This document shows positions 34,102-43,060 of a stretch of 64,000 nucleotides of DNA, in pieces. Position numbers and translations under genes: made by a program. Below the pieces are notes generated by a model. The model searched no databases, had not been told where the DNA came from, and saw only the letters and a list, made by a program, of their open reading frames with translations. Origin of the DNA: JAWKXU01 sp020446465. GTDB taxonomy: Bacteria; Pseudomonadota; Alphaproteobacteria; Sphingomonadales; Sphingomonadaceae. Location: assembly GCA_041396845.1 (NCBI GenBank), contig JAWKXU010000004.1:434001-498000 (forward strand). The letters run 5' to 3'. Each line of letters opens with the position of its first letter. Within the stretch, counting starts at the first letter, position 1.

Positions 34102-35805
34102 TCAAGTGGTTGCGTTCTTTTCGGCGGCAATATCACGCGCAGCGATATAACCGAACGTCATCGCCGGGCCGATGCTTGTCCCGCCGCCGGGATATTTGCC
34201 GCGAACAACCGTGTTGTTGTCCAGCCCCGCTGCATAGAGGCCAGGGATCGGCGCACCATCGGCGTCCAGAACTTGCGCCTTGGCATTCGTATCCAGCCCC
34301 TGCACTGAACCGAGATCGCTGGGGCGAACCTCAATCGCATAGAAGGGCGCTTGCGTCAGAGGGCGCAGGTTCGGATTCGGGCTGTTGGCCGCATCCCCCA
34401 TATAGTTATCATACGCGTTCGTGCCGCGCGCGAAATCAGGGTCCTCACCCTTGGCAGCATGGAGGTTGAAGCGTTCGACCGTTTCGGAAAGAACCGCCGG
34501 ATCGAGGCCGAGTTGCCCTGCCAATTCGGCAATCGTTCCAGCCTTCCTGGCATAGCCAGACTTCACCCATTTGTTCGGGCTGAACGGTGCGGGCTTGATC
34601 GCCCCCAGGCCATAGCTGGCGACCGCTTGCGCATCGGCAATTTGCCAGATTCGCGTCACACCCTTTTCCAGCGTGACCTGACCAAAGTTCTGATAATGGA
34701 AACTTTCGTCAACGAAACGCTTTCCATCGCGCGCATCAACCATGATATGCCCCGGACAGTGCCGGTCAAAGAATAGCGATGGATAATAGCCGACCGATCC
34801 ATCTTCGCGTGTAAAGCGTGAAGCCGGCACCCAGATACCATTCCCCGCGTTATCCGGGTTGAGACGACCGCCGACCTTCTCGCCCATCTGGATTCCATCA
34901 CCCTGACTGCCTTCGGGTTGCAAGCTCCACCCCGCTTTTGAATGGTGCAGCCATTTCTGACGCATTTCCTCATTCTTGCCGAAGCCACCACTGGCCAGAA
35001 CAACACCGTTGTTCGCCGCGATAGTATGGGTAGCGCCACCATGATCGCAAATGACACCACTGACACGCCCATTCTCGAATACAAGATCGCGCGCACGGGC
35101 ATTTTCGATCAGCGTGACACCAGCGTCACGGGCAGACTTGAACAAACGCCCGGCAAGCGCGTTGCCGTTGGCCATGCGCCGCCCCCGACGCCCCCGCAGG
35201 CGGTCCATGGCATATGCTGCGACGCGAGATACTGCGAGACGGAAATTGGCCGCCGACTTGCTCCAGTTCAACATCGCAACCGCATCGCCAGGCGCGACCT
35301 GCATCGAATGGAACACGCCCATTTCGGGGATTGGCGGGCGCACGCGATCAAAATCGTCGCCCAGTTCGTTACCGTCGAAATCGGCCGTCAGCAGGCAACG
35401 CCCCCGGTTCCAGCCCGGCAGTGTCGGTTCGTAATCGGGAATGTCGCTGACCGACAGTCGCACTGCGGTATTCGTTTCAAGGAATTCCAGCATCTCATTT
35501 GCGGTGTTGATATAGGCATCAACCCGTTCGGCATTGAAGAAGTTGCCAAGCACAGCCTGCAAATATGTCCGCGCTTGCGCCAGATCGTCAGAGAAGCCAA
35601 GCTGCGGCTGATAATGATTGGCTGGAATCCATGCCCCACCACCGGAAAAGGCCGTCGTTCCGCCAAAAACACTGGTCGATTCGAGCAGCACGACATCCAG
35701 CCCAGCCAGTGCCCCCACCGTGGCCGCCGTCATGCCTGCGGCGCCTGAACCGATCACAATCATATCGGCCCGTTCCGGTATCCGGACTTTCCCTGTGCCG
35801 CTCAT
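34102..35805 (-). CDS. FAD-dependent dehydrogenase, 3-ketosteroid delta-1-dehydrogenase-like
   Basis: A 567-residue flavoprotein of the fumarate-reductase/KstD family. The FAD site VIGSGAAGMTAA is at about residues 17-28, followed by ESTSVFGGTTAFSGGGAWIPAN, and the C-terminal YPGGGTSIGPAMTFGYIAARD is very close to 3-oxosteroid 1-dehydrogenases. KstD enzymes desaturate ring A of 3-ketosteroids; relatives act on other cyclic ketones. GAGGTG precedes the ATG at 35805. The next upstream gene on this strand is the DUF2889 protein at 35998. The surrounding P450, acyl-CoA and DUF2889 genes support a role in degrading a polycyclic or terpenoid compound, but the substrate is an inference. Confidence 0.82.
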   Translation of the reverse strand: MSGTGKVRIPERADMIVIGSGAAGMTAATVGALAGLDVVLLESTSVFGGTTAFSGGGAWIPANHYQPQLGFSDDLAQARTYLQAVLGNFFNAERVDAYINTANEMLEFLETNTAVRLSVSDIPDYEPTLPGWNRGRCLLTADFDGNELGDDFDRVRPPIPEMGVFHSMQVAPGDAVAMLNWSKSAANFRLAVSRVAAYAMDRLRGRRGRRMANGNALAGRLFKSARDAGVTLIENARARDLVFENGRVSGVICDHGGATHTIAANNGVVLASGGFGKNEEMRQKWLHHSKAGWSLQPEGSQGDGIQMGEKVGGRLNPDNAGNGIWVPASRFTREDGSVGYYPSLFFDRHCPGHIMVDARDGKRFVDESFHYQNFGQVTLEKGVTRIWQIADAQAVASYGLGAIKPAPFSPNKWVKSGYARKAGTIAELAGQLGLDPAVLSETVERFNLHAAKGEDPDFARGTNAYDNYMGDAANSPNPNLRPLTQAPFYAIEVRPSDLGSVQGLDTNAKAQVLDADGAPIPGLYAAGLDNNTVVRGKYPGGGTSIGPAMTFGYIAARDIAAEKNATT

Positions 35806-35914
35806 GAGCGCACCTCGATCATGGAATTTGCAATGCGCATGGTCACATATCCTCTCTGACAGGGCGGTGCGCTGTCACGCAAACTCCGCCACCCTAATTT
35901 CCAGTCGTCCAGAC

Positions 35915-35949
35915 CAGTTTCCAGACTGAAACTGACTATTTGGTCAAAT
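35915..35949. promoter_or_regulatory. Two adjacent inverted repeats upstream of the KstD-like gene
   Basis: CAGTTTC-CAGACT-GAAACTG (35915-35934, perfect 7-bp arms) and ATTTGGTCAAAT (35938-35949, perfect 5-bp arms) lie in the 192-base gap between the DUF2889 gene and the KstD-like gene. Their position about 110-140 bases before the dehydrogenase start fits operator sites for an unidentified regulator; a terminator is less likely, as no T run follows. Confidence 0.4.
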
Positions 35950-35997
35950 TAAACACCCCCGATATCATGTCAATCACCATAATCGCACCATCAATCG

Positions 35998-37074
35998 CTA
36001 ACCGACGTTGCGATCTTGCGGCAAGTGCTCTGCCAACGCTGGCACTTCGGCCAAAGCACGCATCATGTCATTGAGATGTGTGCAACCCGCCGTCCTTGGC
36101 AGGGTCAAAAGCACTTTTTCGCGAAAGCCCGCCAGCGGCTCACCGATCAGATGCGTCAGATTGACGGGCGCCGCCCTGCAATCCGCATAAGGCAATGTGC
36201 CTGGCCGGGCCGAAATATCCAGCAGACACCCGCTGTGCCAGTCGACTGTCGCTTCGATCAGGTATTCATGCACAGCCAGACGATTTTTCATACCAGGTTC
36301 GCAGGCGGAATCCTGAAAAAACGAATTGATATGCAGCAGGTCACCTTCACGCCAGACATCGATCCGACGAGCGCGACGGAAATTGAGTTCATCGTATTCC
36401 TGCAAGGGATGCCAGCCATCGGGATCGTGCGGATTGATGAGGGGGCCAACTTCACTGGTGTTGCGACCATCCATCGGAACACCATCAGGCCCCATCGCGT
36501 CCGAACCGGGGCGAAGCCCCATGCAGACCCCCACCATGCCCGCGCGTTTTGCCTTGCGTTCCTCTTCACCGAGATGTTCCCAGATAGGGCTATTGAGCGC
36601 CCATGCCCATTGGGCCACCAGCGAAGCCCCGGCCAGATCGTCCAGTAGCAGGTAAAGCGGCGCAGCGCGGCGTTTCTCCTCAGGCAATGCCGCACCAATC
36701 ACTGAACGCGACTGTCCGCCAGCACGCGCACCAACAAGTTGCCCGATAGCGGGGTGTGCAGGGACACACGAAGCCTGCTCCAGCAATCGGTCACGCACCA
36801 TTACCTCGATCGAGGCTTTCTCTATTTCCTGCGGAGCACCGCCTGAAAGGTCAGTGAACACATCGCGGCAAACACCAGTGAAGCGGCCCACGCCCTGCCC
36901 CCCGCCGGGCCAGGTTGCGTCAATTGTCATCGTGCGCCTGACAGAACCGGGCCTGCGTAATGGGGATACGCCGGATGGTTCACTGATTGGCGCATCAAAG
37001 CTGGGCAGCGCGTTACCCGACAGATCCAGCCCGCGGGTGGCCATATCCACAACGTCTTGCGTCGATCCGCTCAT
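35998..37074 (-). CDS. DUF2889 family protein
   Basis: A 358-residue protein of the DUF2889 family, often found among aromatic and steroid catabolic genes of sphingomonads; no activity is established. The family pattern is visible in the N-terminal RRTMTIDATWPGG, HEYLIEATVDWHSGCLLDISA, LPYADCRAA and the C-terminal GCTHLNDMMRAL (conserved Cys and His). A shorter start at 37074 (MSGSTQDVV) is preferred to the open frame up to 37254, which encodes unrelated sequence. It is divergent from the membrane protein at 37279; the 204 bases between contain AT-rich promoter-like sequence and the palindrome ATTCGCGAAT. Confidence 0.75.
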   Translation of the reverse strand: MSGSTQDVVDMATRGLDLSGNALPSFDAPISEPSGVSPLRRPGSVRRTMTIDATWPGGGQGVGRFTGVCRDVFTDLSGGAPQEIEKASIEVMVRDRLLEQASCVPAHPAIGQLVGARAGGQSRSVIGAALPEEKRRAAPLYLLLDDLAGASLVAQWAWALNSPIWEHLGEEERKAKRAGMVGVCMGLRPGSDAMGPDGVPMDGRNTSEVGPLINPHDPDGWHPLQEYDELNFRRARRIDVWREGDLLHINSFFQDSACEPGMKNRLAVHEYLIEATVDWHSGCLLDISARPGTLPYADCRAAPVNLTHLIGEPLAGFREKVLLTLPRTAGCTHLNDMMRALAEVPALAEHLPQDRNVG

Positions 37075-37278
37075 ACAAGGAAACCTGCCAGAAAGTAGAA
37101 CTGATACATAAACCGACCCTAACTGACTTTGCAGCCGTGGCAAATGCTCCTCAAAAAGATAGGGCGCCTTCCGACCTTGCGCGAAGAAAATACGTAATAT
37201 ACTGCCGCATTCGCGAATATTCTGAAGCACGCATTGCCATATCGTAGATATCATGGCGATTACCGGGAGGGGTGAGGA

Positions 37279-37992
37279 ATGACAGACAGCAGCAAGGATC
37301 TGCTTTTTTACAGGTCACAGCGTTTTTGCGGATGGTCCGGAATTGTCGCTGTAACATTCTTCATTATCGGCGGCATGATTTTGGGTGGCATGTTGCCGCC
37401 GTTGCTTTCACCTGATGATCCTCCGGCAGAATTTGCCCGCAAAGTGGCAGAAAACGTGGTCGCAATCCGCGTCGGGTCTGTATTCCTGATATTCTCCTTC
37501 GCGCTTTTTGCCGCACTCGCTGCGGGGATTGCGGCCCAGACGCGCCGCTTTGAAAAGGCAGCCGCATTTTCATACCTGCAACTGATGTTTGGCGCGTGTG
37601 GCACAGCCGTTGCCGTGCTGGTTGCCTTTAGCTGGGCATTGATGGCCTTCCGCCCCGGCGAATACGATCCCACGCTCATACAGTTCCTTATCGACTTCGC
37701 CTATTTCCTTGCGCTGTTTTCCGTGCCGGTCTTCAGCGGCTGGTGCATCGTCATCGCGCTGCCAATCCTGTTTTCGGAGGAAGGTCAGGAACCCTTCCCC
37801 CGCTGGCTCGCTTACTTCAACCTCTGGGCCGCCGTCCTCTATGCGCCGGGGCAGATGATCCTGTTTTTCAAGAGCGGCATCTTTTCGTGGAGCGGGGTCG
37901 TCGCCTTGTGGGTGCCATTTACGGCCTTCTTCCTGTGGATCCTCGTCATGAGCTGGGGCATTCTGAAAGGCGCGGAAAGCGCACGCGGCTAA
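37279..37992 (+). CDS. Polytopic membrane protein of unknown function
   Basis: A 237-residue protein with about six hydrophobic helices (for example GIVAVTFFIIGGMILGGML, VFLIFSFALFAALAAGI, FLALFSVPVFSGWCIVIAL, and a Trp-rich last helix). I do not recognise a family. GGTGAGGA six bases before ATG 37279 supports the start. It is divergent from the DUF2889 gene and followed on the same strand by the oxidase subunit III-like gene (25-base gap), so it may be co-expressed with that pair. Confidence 0.75.
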   Translation: MTDSSKDLLFYRSQRFCGWSGIVAVTFFIIGGMILGGMLPPLLSPDDPPAEFARKVAENVVAIRVGSVFLIFSFALFAALAAGIAAQTRRFEKAAAFSYLQLMFGACGTAVAVLVAFSWALMAFRPGEYDPTLIQFLIDFAYFLALFSVPVFSGWCIVIALPILFSEEGQEPFPRWLAYFNLWAAVLYAPGQMILFFKSGIFSWSGVVALWVPFTAFFLWILVMSWGILKGAESARG

Positions 37993-38017
37993 CCCGCTGA
38001 CAAGGCGATCTTGATCC

Positions 38018-38650
38018 ATGAATGACATGACGGGCAACCGCAACATTTCACCGGCTGGCACCACAGCGGAACGAAAGCATCCGCATATACCGGGCGAGCT
38101 GGGCATCTGGTTCTTCGTGGCAGGCGATCTGGCAGTCTTTACGCTGTTTTTCGTGCTCATCGCGCTGGGCAATGGCGATCAGGCAGAAGTTTTTGCTCAA
38201 TCCCGCAAATCGCTGGAATTGTGGATCGGGGTTCTCAACACTCTACTGCTGCTGACCGGATCATGGTTTGTGGCAACAGCGGTAGAACACTGCCGGATCA
38301 GCGCGGAAAATGGCAGCGGTCCACAGTCGCGTGATGCCTCGCGTTATTTTGCGCTGGCGATTGTTACCGGCGTGCTGTTCGTCGCCAACAAGAGTTTCGA
38401 ATGGGGCATCAAGATTGCCAATGGCATCACGCCTGCCACCAACGACTTTTTCATGTATTTCTTTGTCTTCACCGGCATCCACCTTTTCCATGTGTTGATC
38501 GGCCTCGGCGTATTGACCGCCATTCGCCAGGTCAGCAGGCGGGATCGTCTGGACGCCAGAAGCATCCGCACTATCGAAAGCGGCGCAACATTCTGGCATC
38601 TGGTTGATTTGCTGTGGGTTGTCCTGTTTGCCCTGTTCTACCTGATCTGA
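38018..38650 (+). CDS. Heme-copper oxidase subunit III family (NorE-like)
   Basis: A 210-residue five-helix membrane protein of the cytochrome oxidase subunit III group. Family marks are HIPGELGIWFFVAGDL at the N-terminus, NKSFEWGIKI, FFVFTGIHLFHVLIGL and SGATFWHLVDLLWVVLFALFYL. No subunit I or II gene is near, which fits NorE-type accessory proteins that accompany nitric oxide reductase or orphan modules. It is followed 6 bases later by a subunit IV-like gene. ATG 38018 or 38027 may be the start. Confidence 0.85.
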   Translation: MNDMTGNRNISPAGTTAERKHPHIPGELGIWFFVAGDLAVFTLFFVLIALGNGDQAEVFAQSRKSLELWIGVLNTLLLLTGSWFVATAVEHCRISAENGSGPQSRDASRYFALAIVTGVLFVANKSFEWGIKIANGITPATNDFFMYFFVFTGIHLFHVLIGLGVLTAIRQVSRRDRLDARSIRTIESGATFWHLVDLLWVVLFALFYLI

Positions 38651-38656
38651 CCGACC

Positions 38657-38947
38657 ATGAACCAGCCTACCACACAACGCCGCCTGCCCTTCCGTCCTGC
38701 CACGATGGCCTGGGCACTGCTGATGATCGCCACCGCCATTGGCTGGTGGTTTGGCGAAACCGCGCAAGGCGAAACCGGCAACGTCAGGCTTGCCATTGCA
38801 GGGGTGCTTGTCACCGCTTTCGCCAAGGCCTGGATTGTCGGGTTTCAGTTTATGGAACTGCGTGGTGCGCCCCGCCCCTTGCGCCATGCCTTTGATGCCT
38901 GGGTGGTCGTCGCCTGCACGGCCTTGAGTATCATTTGCCTGCGTTGA
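38657..38947 (+). CDS. Cytochrome oxidase subunit IV family (NorF-like)
   Basis: A 96-residue protein with three membrane helices, matching the prokaryotic subunit IV / NorF family (WALLMIATAIGWWFG, LVTAFAKAWIVGFQFMELRGAP, FDAWVVVACTALSIIC). FQFMELRGAPRPLR is the recognisable core. It forms an operon pair with the subunit III-like gene. The role is probably assembly or stability of a terminal oxidase or nitric oxide reductase encoded elsewhere. The following 159 bases to 39106 hold nothing recognisable. Confidence 0.82.
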   Translation: MNQPTTQRRLPFRPATMAWALLMIATAIGWWFGETAQGETGNVRLAIAGVLVTAFAKAWIVGFQFMELRGAPRPLRHAFDAWVVVACTALSIICLR

Positions 38948-39106
38948 GAGCTTTCACGGTCAAGCGTCACGCCTGACCGGCACAACTCGCTTCCGGGAGG
39001 CAAACCCCGCATTGCGCGGCTTTCCTCGCATTTCATCCCGCATGGTCGCCACCCCGGCCCGCGCGATTACTGGGTCACGCCCCTGGAATGCGGCAAAAGT
39101 CTTGCA

Positions 39107-40648
39107 ATGCGGGAATCCATAACGACGTGGGACCATAACGGCCGCAGCGCCCTGCTGCCAGAAAGGACGCAACTCTTGCGCTGGAATTTCGACAACAGCT
39201 ACGCCCGTGATCTGGTGGACTTCTATGCGCCGTGGAAGCTCACCCCCGCCAAAGAACCGCGTCTGCTGCTTTTCAACACATCGCTGGCAAACCGTCTGGG
39301 CCTCGCCCCTGACCCCAACGGCGAGAATGGCGACACACTGGCGGATGTTTTCGCGGGTGGAACGCTGCCACAAGGCGCAGAGCCGATTGCTCTGGCCTAT
39401 GCTGGCCACCAGTTCGGCCATTTTTCACCGCAACTGGGCGATGGCCGCGCGCTCCTGCTAGGTGAGCATCTCGCCCCGGACGGCGCGCGTTTCGACATTC
39501 AGCTAAAGGGTTCCGGACCCACCCCGTTTTCACGTAATGGCGACGGGCGCAGCGCCATAGGCCCCGCCCTGCGCGAATATCTGGTGTCCGAAGCCATGGC
39601 CGCAATGGGTGTACCCACCACCCGCGCGCTGGCCGTGGCGACAACGGGAGAGAAGGTTTTCCGCCAAAAGACGCATCCCGGTGCTGTCATGACGCGAGTG
39701 GCGGCCAGTCATATCCGCGTTGGCACGTTTCAGTATTTCGCCGCCCATATGGGCACCGACCATGTCCGCCGTCTTGCAGACTATACCATTGCCCGGCACT
39801 ATCCCGATGCAGCCGGGGCCGAAAATCCTTACCTCGCCCTGCTGGAGCGGGTGATGGACAGGCAGGCTTCGCTTGTCGCGCAGTGGGTCAATCTCGGCTT
39901 TATTCATGGCGTCATGAACACTGACAACGTGGCCATTTCAGGCGAAACGCTGGATTATGGCCCTTGCGCCTTCATGGACAGATACGCGCCTGAAACGGTC
40001 TTCAGTTCGATCGACGAACATGGCCGCTATGCCTATGGTCAGCAGCCACTGATCTGCCGCTGGAACATGGTCCAGCTTGGGCAGGCACTGATCGGCGCGA
40101 TCATGCAGATTGACGAGGCCGGCGGGCTTGATGCGACGAACGCTTTGCTGGAATCGTTCCCTGATCGTTACGCGGCACACTGGCTCAGCGGTATGCAGGA
40201 AAAACTGGGGCTAGGCTCCCCAGAGGCAAATGATCTTGATCTGGTCAACCGGCTCTTTTCCGCGATGGAAGGGCAACAGGTCGATTTCACGCTCTTTTTC
40301 AGGGAATTGGCAAAAGTTCCTGACAAAGACCCTGAATCAATACGCGCCTTGTTCGTCAATCCGCAAGCGATAGACCCGTGGTTGACCGACTGGCAGGCGC
40401 GACTGGAAAAGGACACCCTTCCCGCTGGTGAACGCCGCGCAGCCATGGATGCCGTCAACCCGCTCTATATCCCGCGCAACCACAAGGTAGAAGAAGCCCT
40501 TGCCGCTGCCGAAGTGGGGGACATGGCACCGTTCCATGCGCTGCTCGATGTTGTAACCCAGCCTTTTACGGAACGCGAAGGGCTGGAGAGTTACTCTCAG
40601 CCTGCACCCGATGACTTTGGTCCATACGTCACGTTCTGCGGAACCTGA
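39107..40648 (+). CDS. selO: Protein adenylyltransferase SelO
   Basis: Pseudokinase-fold enzyme that AMPylates Ser, Thr and Tyr of proteins, linked to redox stress (formerly YdiU). The 513 residues are full length. N-terminal FDNSYARDLVDFYAPW, the core LGDGRALLLGE and GSGPTPFSRNGDGRSAIGPALREYLVSEAM, GVMNTDNVAI (metal site Asn-Asp), and the C-terminal FCGT are all diagnostic. ATG 39107 has no strong ribosome binding site; the N-terminus fits the family from about residue 15. It lies between the oxidase pair and the arsenic operon, with no evident link to either. Confidence 0.95.
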   Translation: MRESITTWDHNGRSALLPERTQLLRWNFDNSYARDLVDFYAPWKLTPAKEPRLLLFNTSLANRLGLAPDPNGENGDTLADVFAGGTLPQGAEPIALAYAGHQFGHFSPQLGDGRALLLGEHLAPDGARFDIQLKGSGPTPFSRNGDGRSAIGPALREYLVSEAMAAMGVPTTRALAVATTGEKVFRQKTHPGAVMTRVAASHIRVGTFQYFAAHMGTDHVRRLADYTIARHYPDAAGAENPYLALLERVMDRQASLVAQWVNLGFIHGVMNTDNVAISGETLDYGPCAFMDRYAPETVFSSIDEHGRYAYGQQPLICRWNMVQLGQALIGAIMQIDEAGGLDATNALLESFPDRYAAHWLSGMQEKLGLGSPEANDLDLVNRLFSAMEGQQVDFTLFFRELAKVPDKDPESIRALFVNPQAIDPWLTDWQARLEKDTLPAGERRAAMDAVNPLYIPRNHKVEEALAAAEVGDMAPFHALLDVVTQPFTEREGLESYSQPAPDDFGPYVTFCGT

Positions 40649-40694
40649 CGCGCGCAGATCAGTCCGGCTTGCATTTCGCCTTACTATTCCATAT

Positions 40695-40710
40695 TTCGAT
40701 AATTATCGAA
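40695..40710. promoter_or_regulatory. ArsR operator
   Basis: Perfect 16-bp palindrome TTCGATAATTATCGAA, 15 bases before the arsR start. ArsR/SmtB repressors bind AT-centred 12-2-12-like palindromes at their own promoters, so this is very probably the arsenic-responsive operator of arsR-arsC-acr3. Confidence 0.75.
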
Positions 40711-40725
40711 TCATAGGAAGTTTTC

Positions 40726-41049
40726 ATGCAGGCCGATCACGTCATCCGTGCGCTGTCCGCGCTCTCACAGGAACATCGCCTTGCCGCGTTTCGCCTGCTG
40801 GTTGAAGCAGGCAGCGAAGGCATTGCCGCCGGAACACTGGCGGAAAGGCTGGATGTCCCCGCCTCATCCATGAGCTTCCACCTTGCCCAGCTCGCCAATG
40901 CCGGCCTTGTCACGCAGCGGCGCGAAAGCCGGTCGATCATCTACGCGGCAGACTATGGCGCGATGAACGCCCTGATGGGTTATCTGACCGAAAACTGCTG
41001 CGGCGGCGCGCCTTGCGAAGCCCAAAACGCTGCCAACGCCTGCGCCTGA
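40726..41049 (+). CDS. arsR: ArsR-family metalloregulator
   Basis: A 107-residue winged-helix repressor. The helix-turn-helix reads LAERLDVPASSMSFHLAQLANAGLVTQRRE. A C-terminal Cys group (ENCCGGAPC) is a plausible As(III) site, as in the C-terminal-sensing ArsR subtypes; the usual ELCVCDL helix-3 motif is absent. The ribosome binding site AGGAAG lies eight bases before the ATG, and the palindromic operator directly upstream. It is the first gene of the arsenic operon, with arsC 9 bases downstream. Confidence 0.93.
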   Translation: MQADHVIRALSALSQEHRLAAFRLLVEAGSEGIAAGTLAERLDVPASSMSFHLAQLANAGLVTQRRESRSIIYAADYGAMNALMGYLTENCCGGAPCEAQNAANACA

Positions 41050-41058
41050 GAGGTTGCC

Positions 41059-41559
41059 ATGACTGACCAGACCATCAACGTCCTGTTCCTGTGTACGGGC
41101 AATTCAGCCCGATCGATCCTTGGCGAAGCCATTCTCAATCAGGATGGCGCTGGCCGTTTCAAGGCCTATAGCGCGGGCAGCAACCCCACCGGCACAGTCA
41201 ACCCCTATGCGCTCCATACACTGAAAACGCTTGGCTACCCGGCGCAAGGCTATCGTTCCAAAAGCTGGAGCGACTTTACAGACGGACCAGAGTTCGATCT
41301 GATTTTCACGGTATGCGACAGCGCCGCGGCAGAAAGCTGCCCGGTCTGGCCCGGCCATCCGGTCACTGCCCACTGGGGCATACCCGACCCTGCAGCCGTG
41401 ACAGGCAGCGACGCTGAAAAGGCCGCTGCATTCATGGACGCCTTCGGAATGCTCAAACGGCGAATTGACCTGTTACTGGCCTTGCCAATCGGCAGCCTCG
41501 AACAGGTGTCTTTGCGTGACAGGTTGCACGCGATTGGCCAGGAGGCAGACAAGCAATGA
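41059..41559 (+). CDS. arsC: Arsenate reductase, LMW phosphatase type
   Basis: Reduces arsenate to arsenite. It belongs to the low-molecular-weight tyrosine phosphatase family: the P-loop CTGNSAR is at residues 12-18 and the acid loop is IPDPAAV. The 166-residue length is slightly long, and Cys in FTVCDSAAAESCP matches the second and third redox Cys of the thioredoxin-coupled ArsC. The stop overlaps the acr3 ATG by 4 bases. Confidence 0.93.
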   Translation: MTDQTINVLFLCTGNSARSILGEAILNQDGAGRFKAYSAGSNPTGTVNPYALHTLKTLGYPAQGYRSKSWSDFTDGPEFDLIFTVCDSAAAESCPVWPGHPVTAHWGIPDPAAVTGSDAEKAAAFMDAFGMLKRRIDLLLALPIGSLEQVSLRDRLHAIGQEADKQ

Positions 41560-42626
41560 CCACAACTACTTGCGGTATCGATGCCCAGGCAGCAGGGCTT
41601 GGCCTGTTTGAAAAGTGGCTTTCCATCTGGGTAGGCGCGGCGATCCTTGCAGGGATTGTGCTGGGCAATATCGCGCCCGGATACTTCGCCGCACTGGCGT
41701 CGATAGAATATGCCTCCGTCAACCTTGTCGTCGCCGTGCTCATCTGGGCGATGATCTTCCCGATGATGGTGGCGGTTGATTTCGGCGCAGTAGCGCGTGT
41801 GGGCGACAAGCCCAGAGGGCTGATCATTACGCTTATCGTCAACTGGATGATAAAACCCTTTACGATGGCGGCTCTGGGGGTGCTGTTCTTTGAAGTTGTC
41901 TTTGCAGACCTCATCGCGCCAGCCGATGCCCAGCAATATATCGCCGGGCTGATTTTGCTGGGTGCCGCACCATGCACCGCGATGGTTTTCGTCTGGTCAC
42001 AATTAACAAGAGGCGACCCGGCCTATACGCTGGTTCAGGTTGCCGCGAATGATCTTATCATGATCGTCGCCTTCGCGCCCATTGTCGCGCTGCTGCTGGG
42101 CGTTACCGATATCTCGGTGCCGTGGGAAACGCTGCTGCTTTCGGTCGCGCTCTACGTTGTTGTGCCACTCGCGGCGGGCGCTTTTGTTCGCAGCCGCCTG
42201 CTTGCAAACCATAACGGCGATAAGCGCGCGGTGTCGCATTTTACAGGCCGCATGAAGCCGCTTTCTATCATTGGCTTGCTGCTGACCGTCCTTTTACTGT
42301 TCGGCTTTCAGGCGGAAACGATAGCCGCGCGGCCAATCCTGATCGCCCTGATTGCCGCACCGATCATCGTTCAAAGTTACGGCATCTTTTTCATCGCTTA
42401 TGGCTGGGCCAAAGCATGGAAAGTGCCACACGCGATTGCCGCACCGTGCGCCCTTATCGGCACGTCAAACTTCTTTGAACTGGCAGTGGCCGTTGCCATT
42501 GGCCTGTTCGGCCTTGGCAGCGGGGCAGCACTTGCCACAGTCGTCGGCGTTCTTGTGGAAGTGCCTGTGATGCTCTCGCTCGTGGCTATCGCCAACCGGA
42601 CAAGAGCGCATTTTCCCGCAGCCTGA
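41556..42626 (+). CDS. Arsenite efflux transporter ACR3
   Basis: A 356-residue inner-membrane antiporter of the ACR3 (BASS-related) family with about ten helices, exporting arsenite. Family marks are GLFEKWLSIWVGAAILAGI, MIFPMMVAVDF, GAAPCTAMVFVWSQL (the transport-site Cys), and APCALIGTSNFFELAVAVAIGLFG. The ATGA overlap with arsC and the shared operator make it the third gene of the operon. It is convergent with the thioesterase at 42644. Confidence 0.95.
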   Translation: MTTTTCGIDAQAAGLGLFEKWLSIWVGAAILAGIVLGNIAPGYFAALASIEYASVNLVVAVLIWAMIFPMMVAVDFGAVARVGDKPRGLIITLIVNWMIKPFTMAALGVLFFEVVFADLIAPADAQQYIAGLILLGAAPCTAMVFVWSQLTRGDPAYTLVQVAANDLIMIVAFAPIVALLLGVTDISVPWETLLLSVALYVVVPLAAGAFVRSRLLANHNGDKRAVSHFTGRMKPLSIIGLLLTVLLLFGFQAETIAARPILIALIAAPIIVQSYGIFFIAYGWAKAWKVPHAIAAPCALIGTSNFFELAVAVAIGLFGLGSGAALATVVGVLVEVPVMLSLVAIANRTRAHFPAA

Positions 42627-42643
42627 TTTGCCTGTTACCACCG

Positions 42644-43060
42644 TCAGCGGGCAGGAATGCCATCGTTGCGATACACGCCATTGGCCCGCGCAATCGGGGT
42701 TTCACCCACCCGGACAATGCTCTGCATGAAAACGAGGTTCTTCGTTACACGCAACATTGAAACATCAGCCTCCACCAGGTCGCCCCGTTTGGCAGGGCGC
42801 ATATAATCAACCGTGAGGTTGATTGTCGGGCAGTGCATGTCCGGGCGCGTATAACAAACGGCGATATTGGCATCGATGAACGTTGCCATCGCCCCGCCGT
42901 GCAGCCCTTCAACCGGGTTCGTGTGCTGCCTGTCGACGCGAAACGCCATACGGCTGTTTGCCCGGTCCATATAGACGGGGCCGAACAACTCGCCAAAACC
43001 GCCTCGCATGACCCACAATTCATACCCCGGCGGCAATGCAACAAACTGTTCGTCACGCAT
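42644..43060 (-). CDS. PaaI-type hot-dog thioesterase
   Basis: A 138-residue single hot-dog protein of the PaaI/YdiI thioesterase group, hydrolysing acyl- or aryl-acyl-CoA. The active-site region HTNPVEGLHGGAMATFIDANIAVC has the typical HGGAxATxxD pattern with the catalytic Asp. Start 43060 (MRDEQFVAL) is preferred; a longer frame to 43228 is not conserved. It is divergent from the gene at 43215, with 154 gene-free bases. It is probably part of the acyl-CoA catabolic set. Confidence 0.85.
   Translation of the reverse strand: MRDEQFVALPPGYELWVMRGGFGELFGPVYMDRANSRMAFRVDRQHTNPVEGLHGGAMATFIDANIAVCYTRPDMHCPTINLTVDYMRPAKRGDLVEADVSMLRVTKNLVFMQSIVRVGETPIARANGVYRNDGIPAR

Noticed and set aside
37151..37247. 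Extended N-termini of the DUF2889 gene up to 37254
   Set aside because: The extra residues are not family-like, and the ATG at 37074 gives a normal N-terminus.
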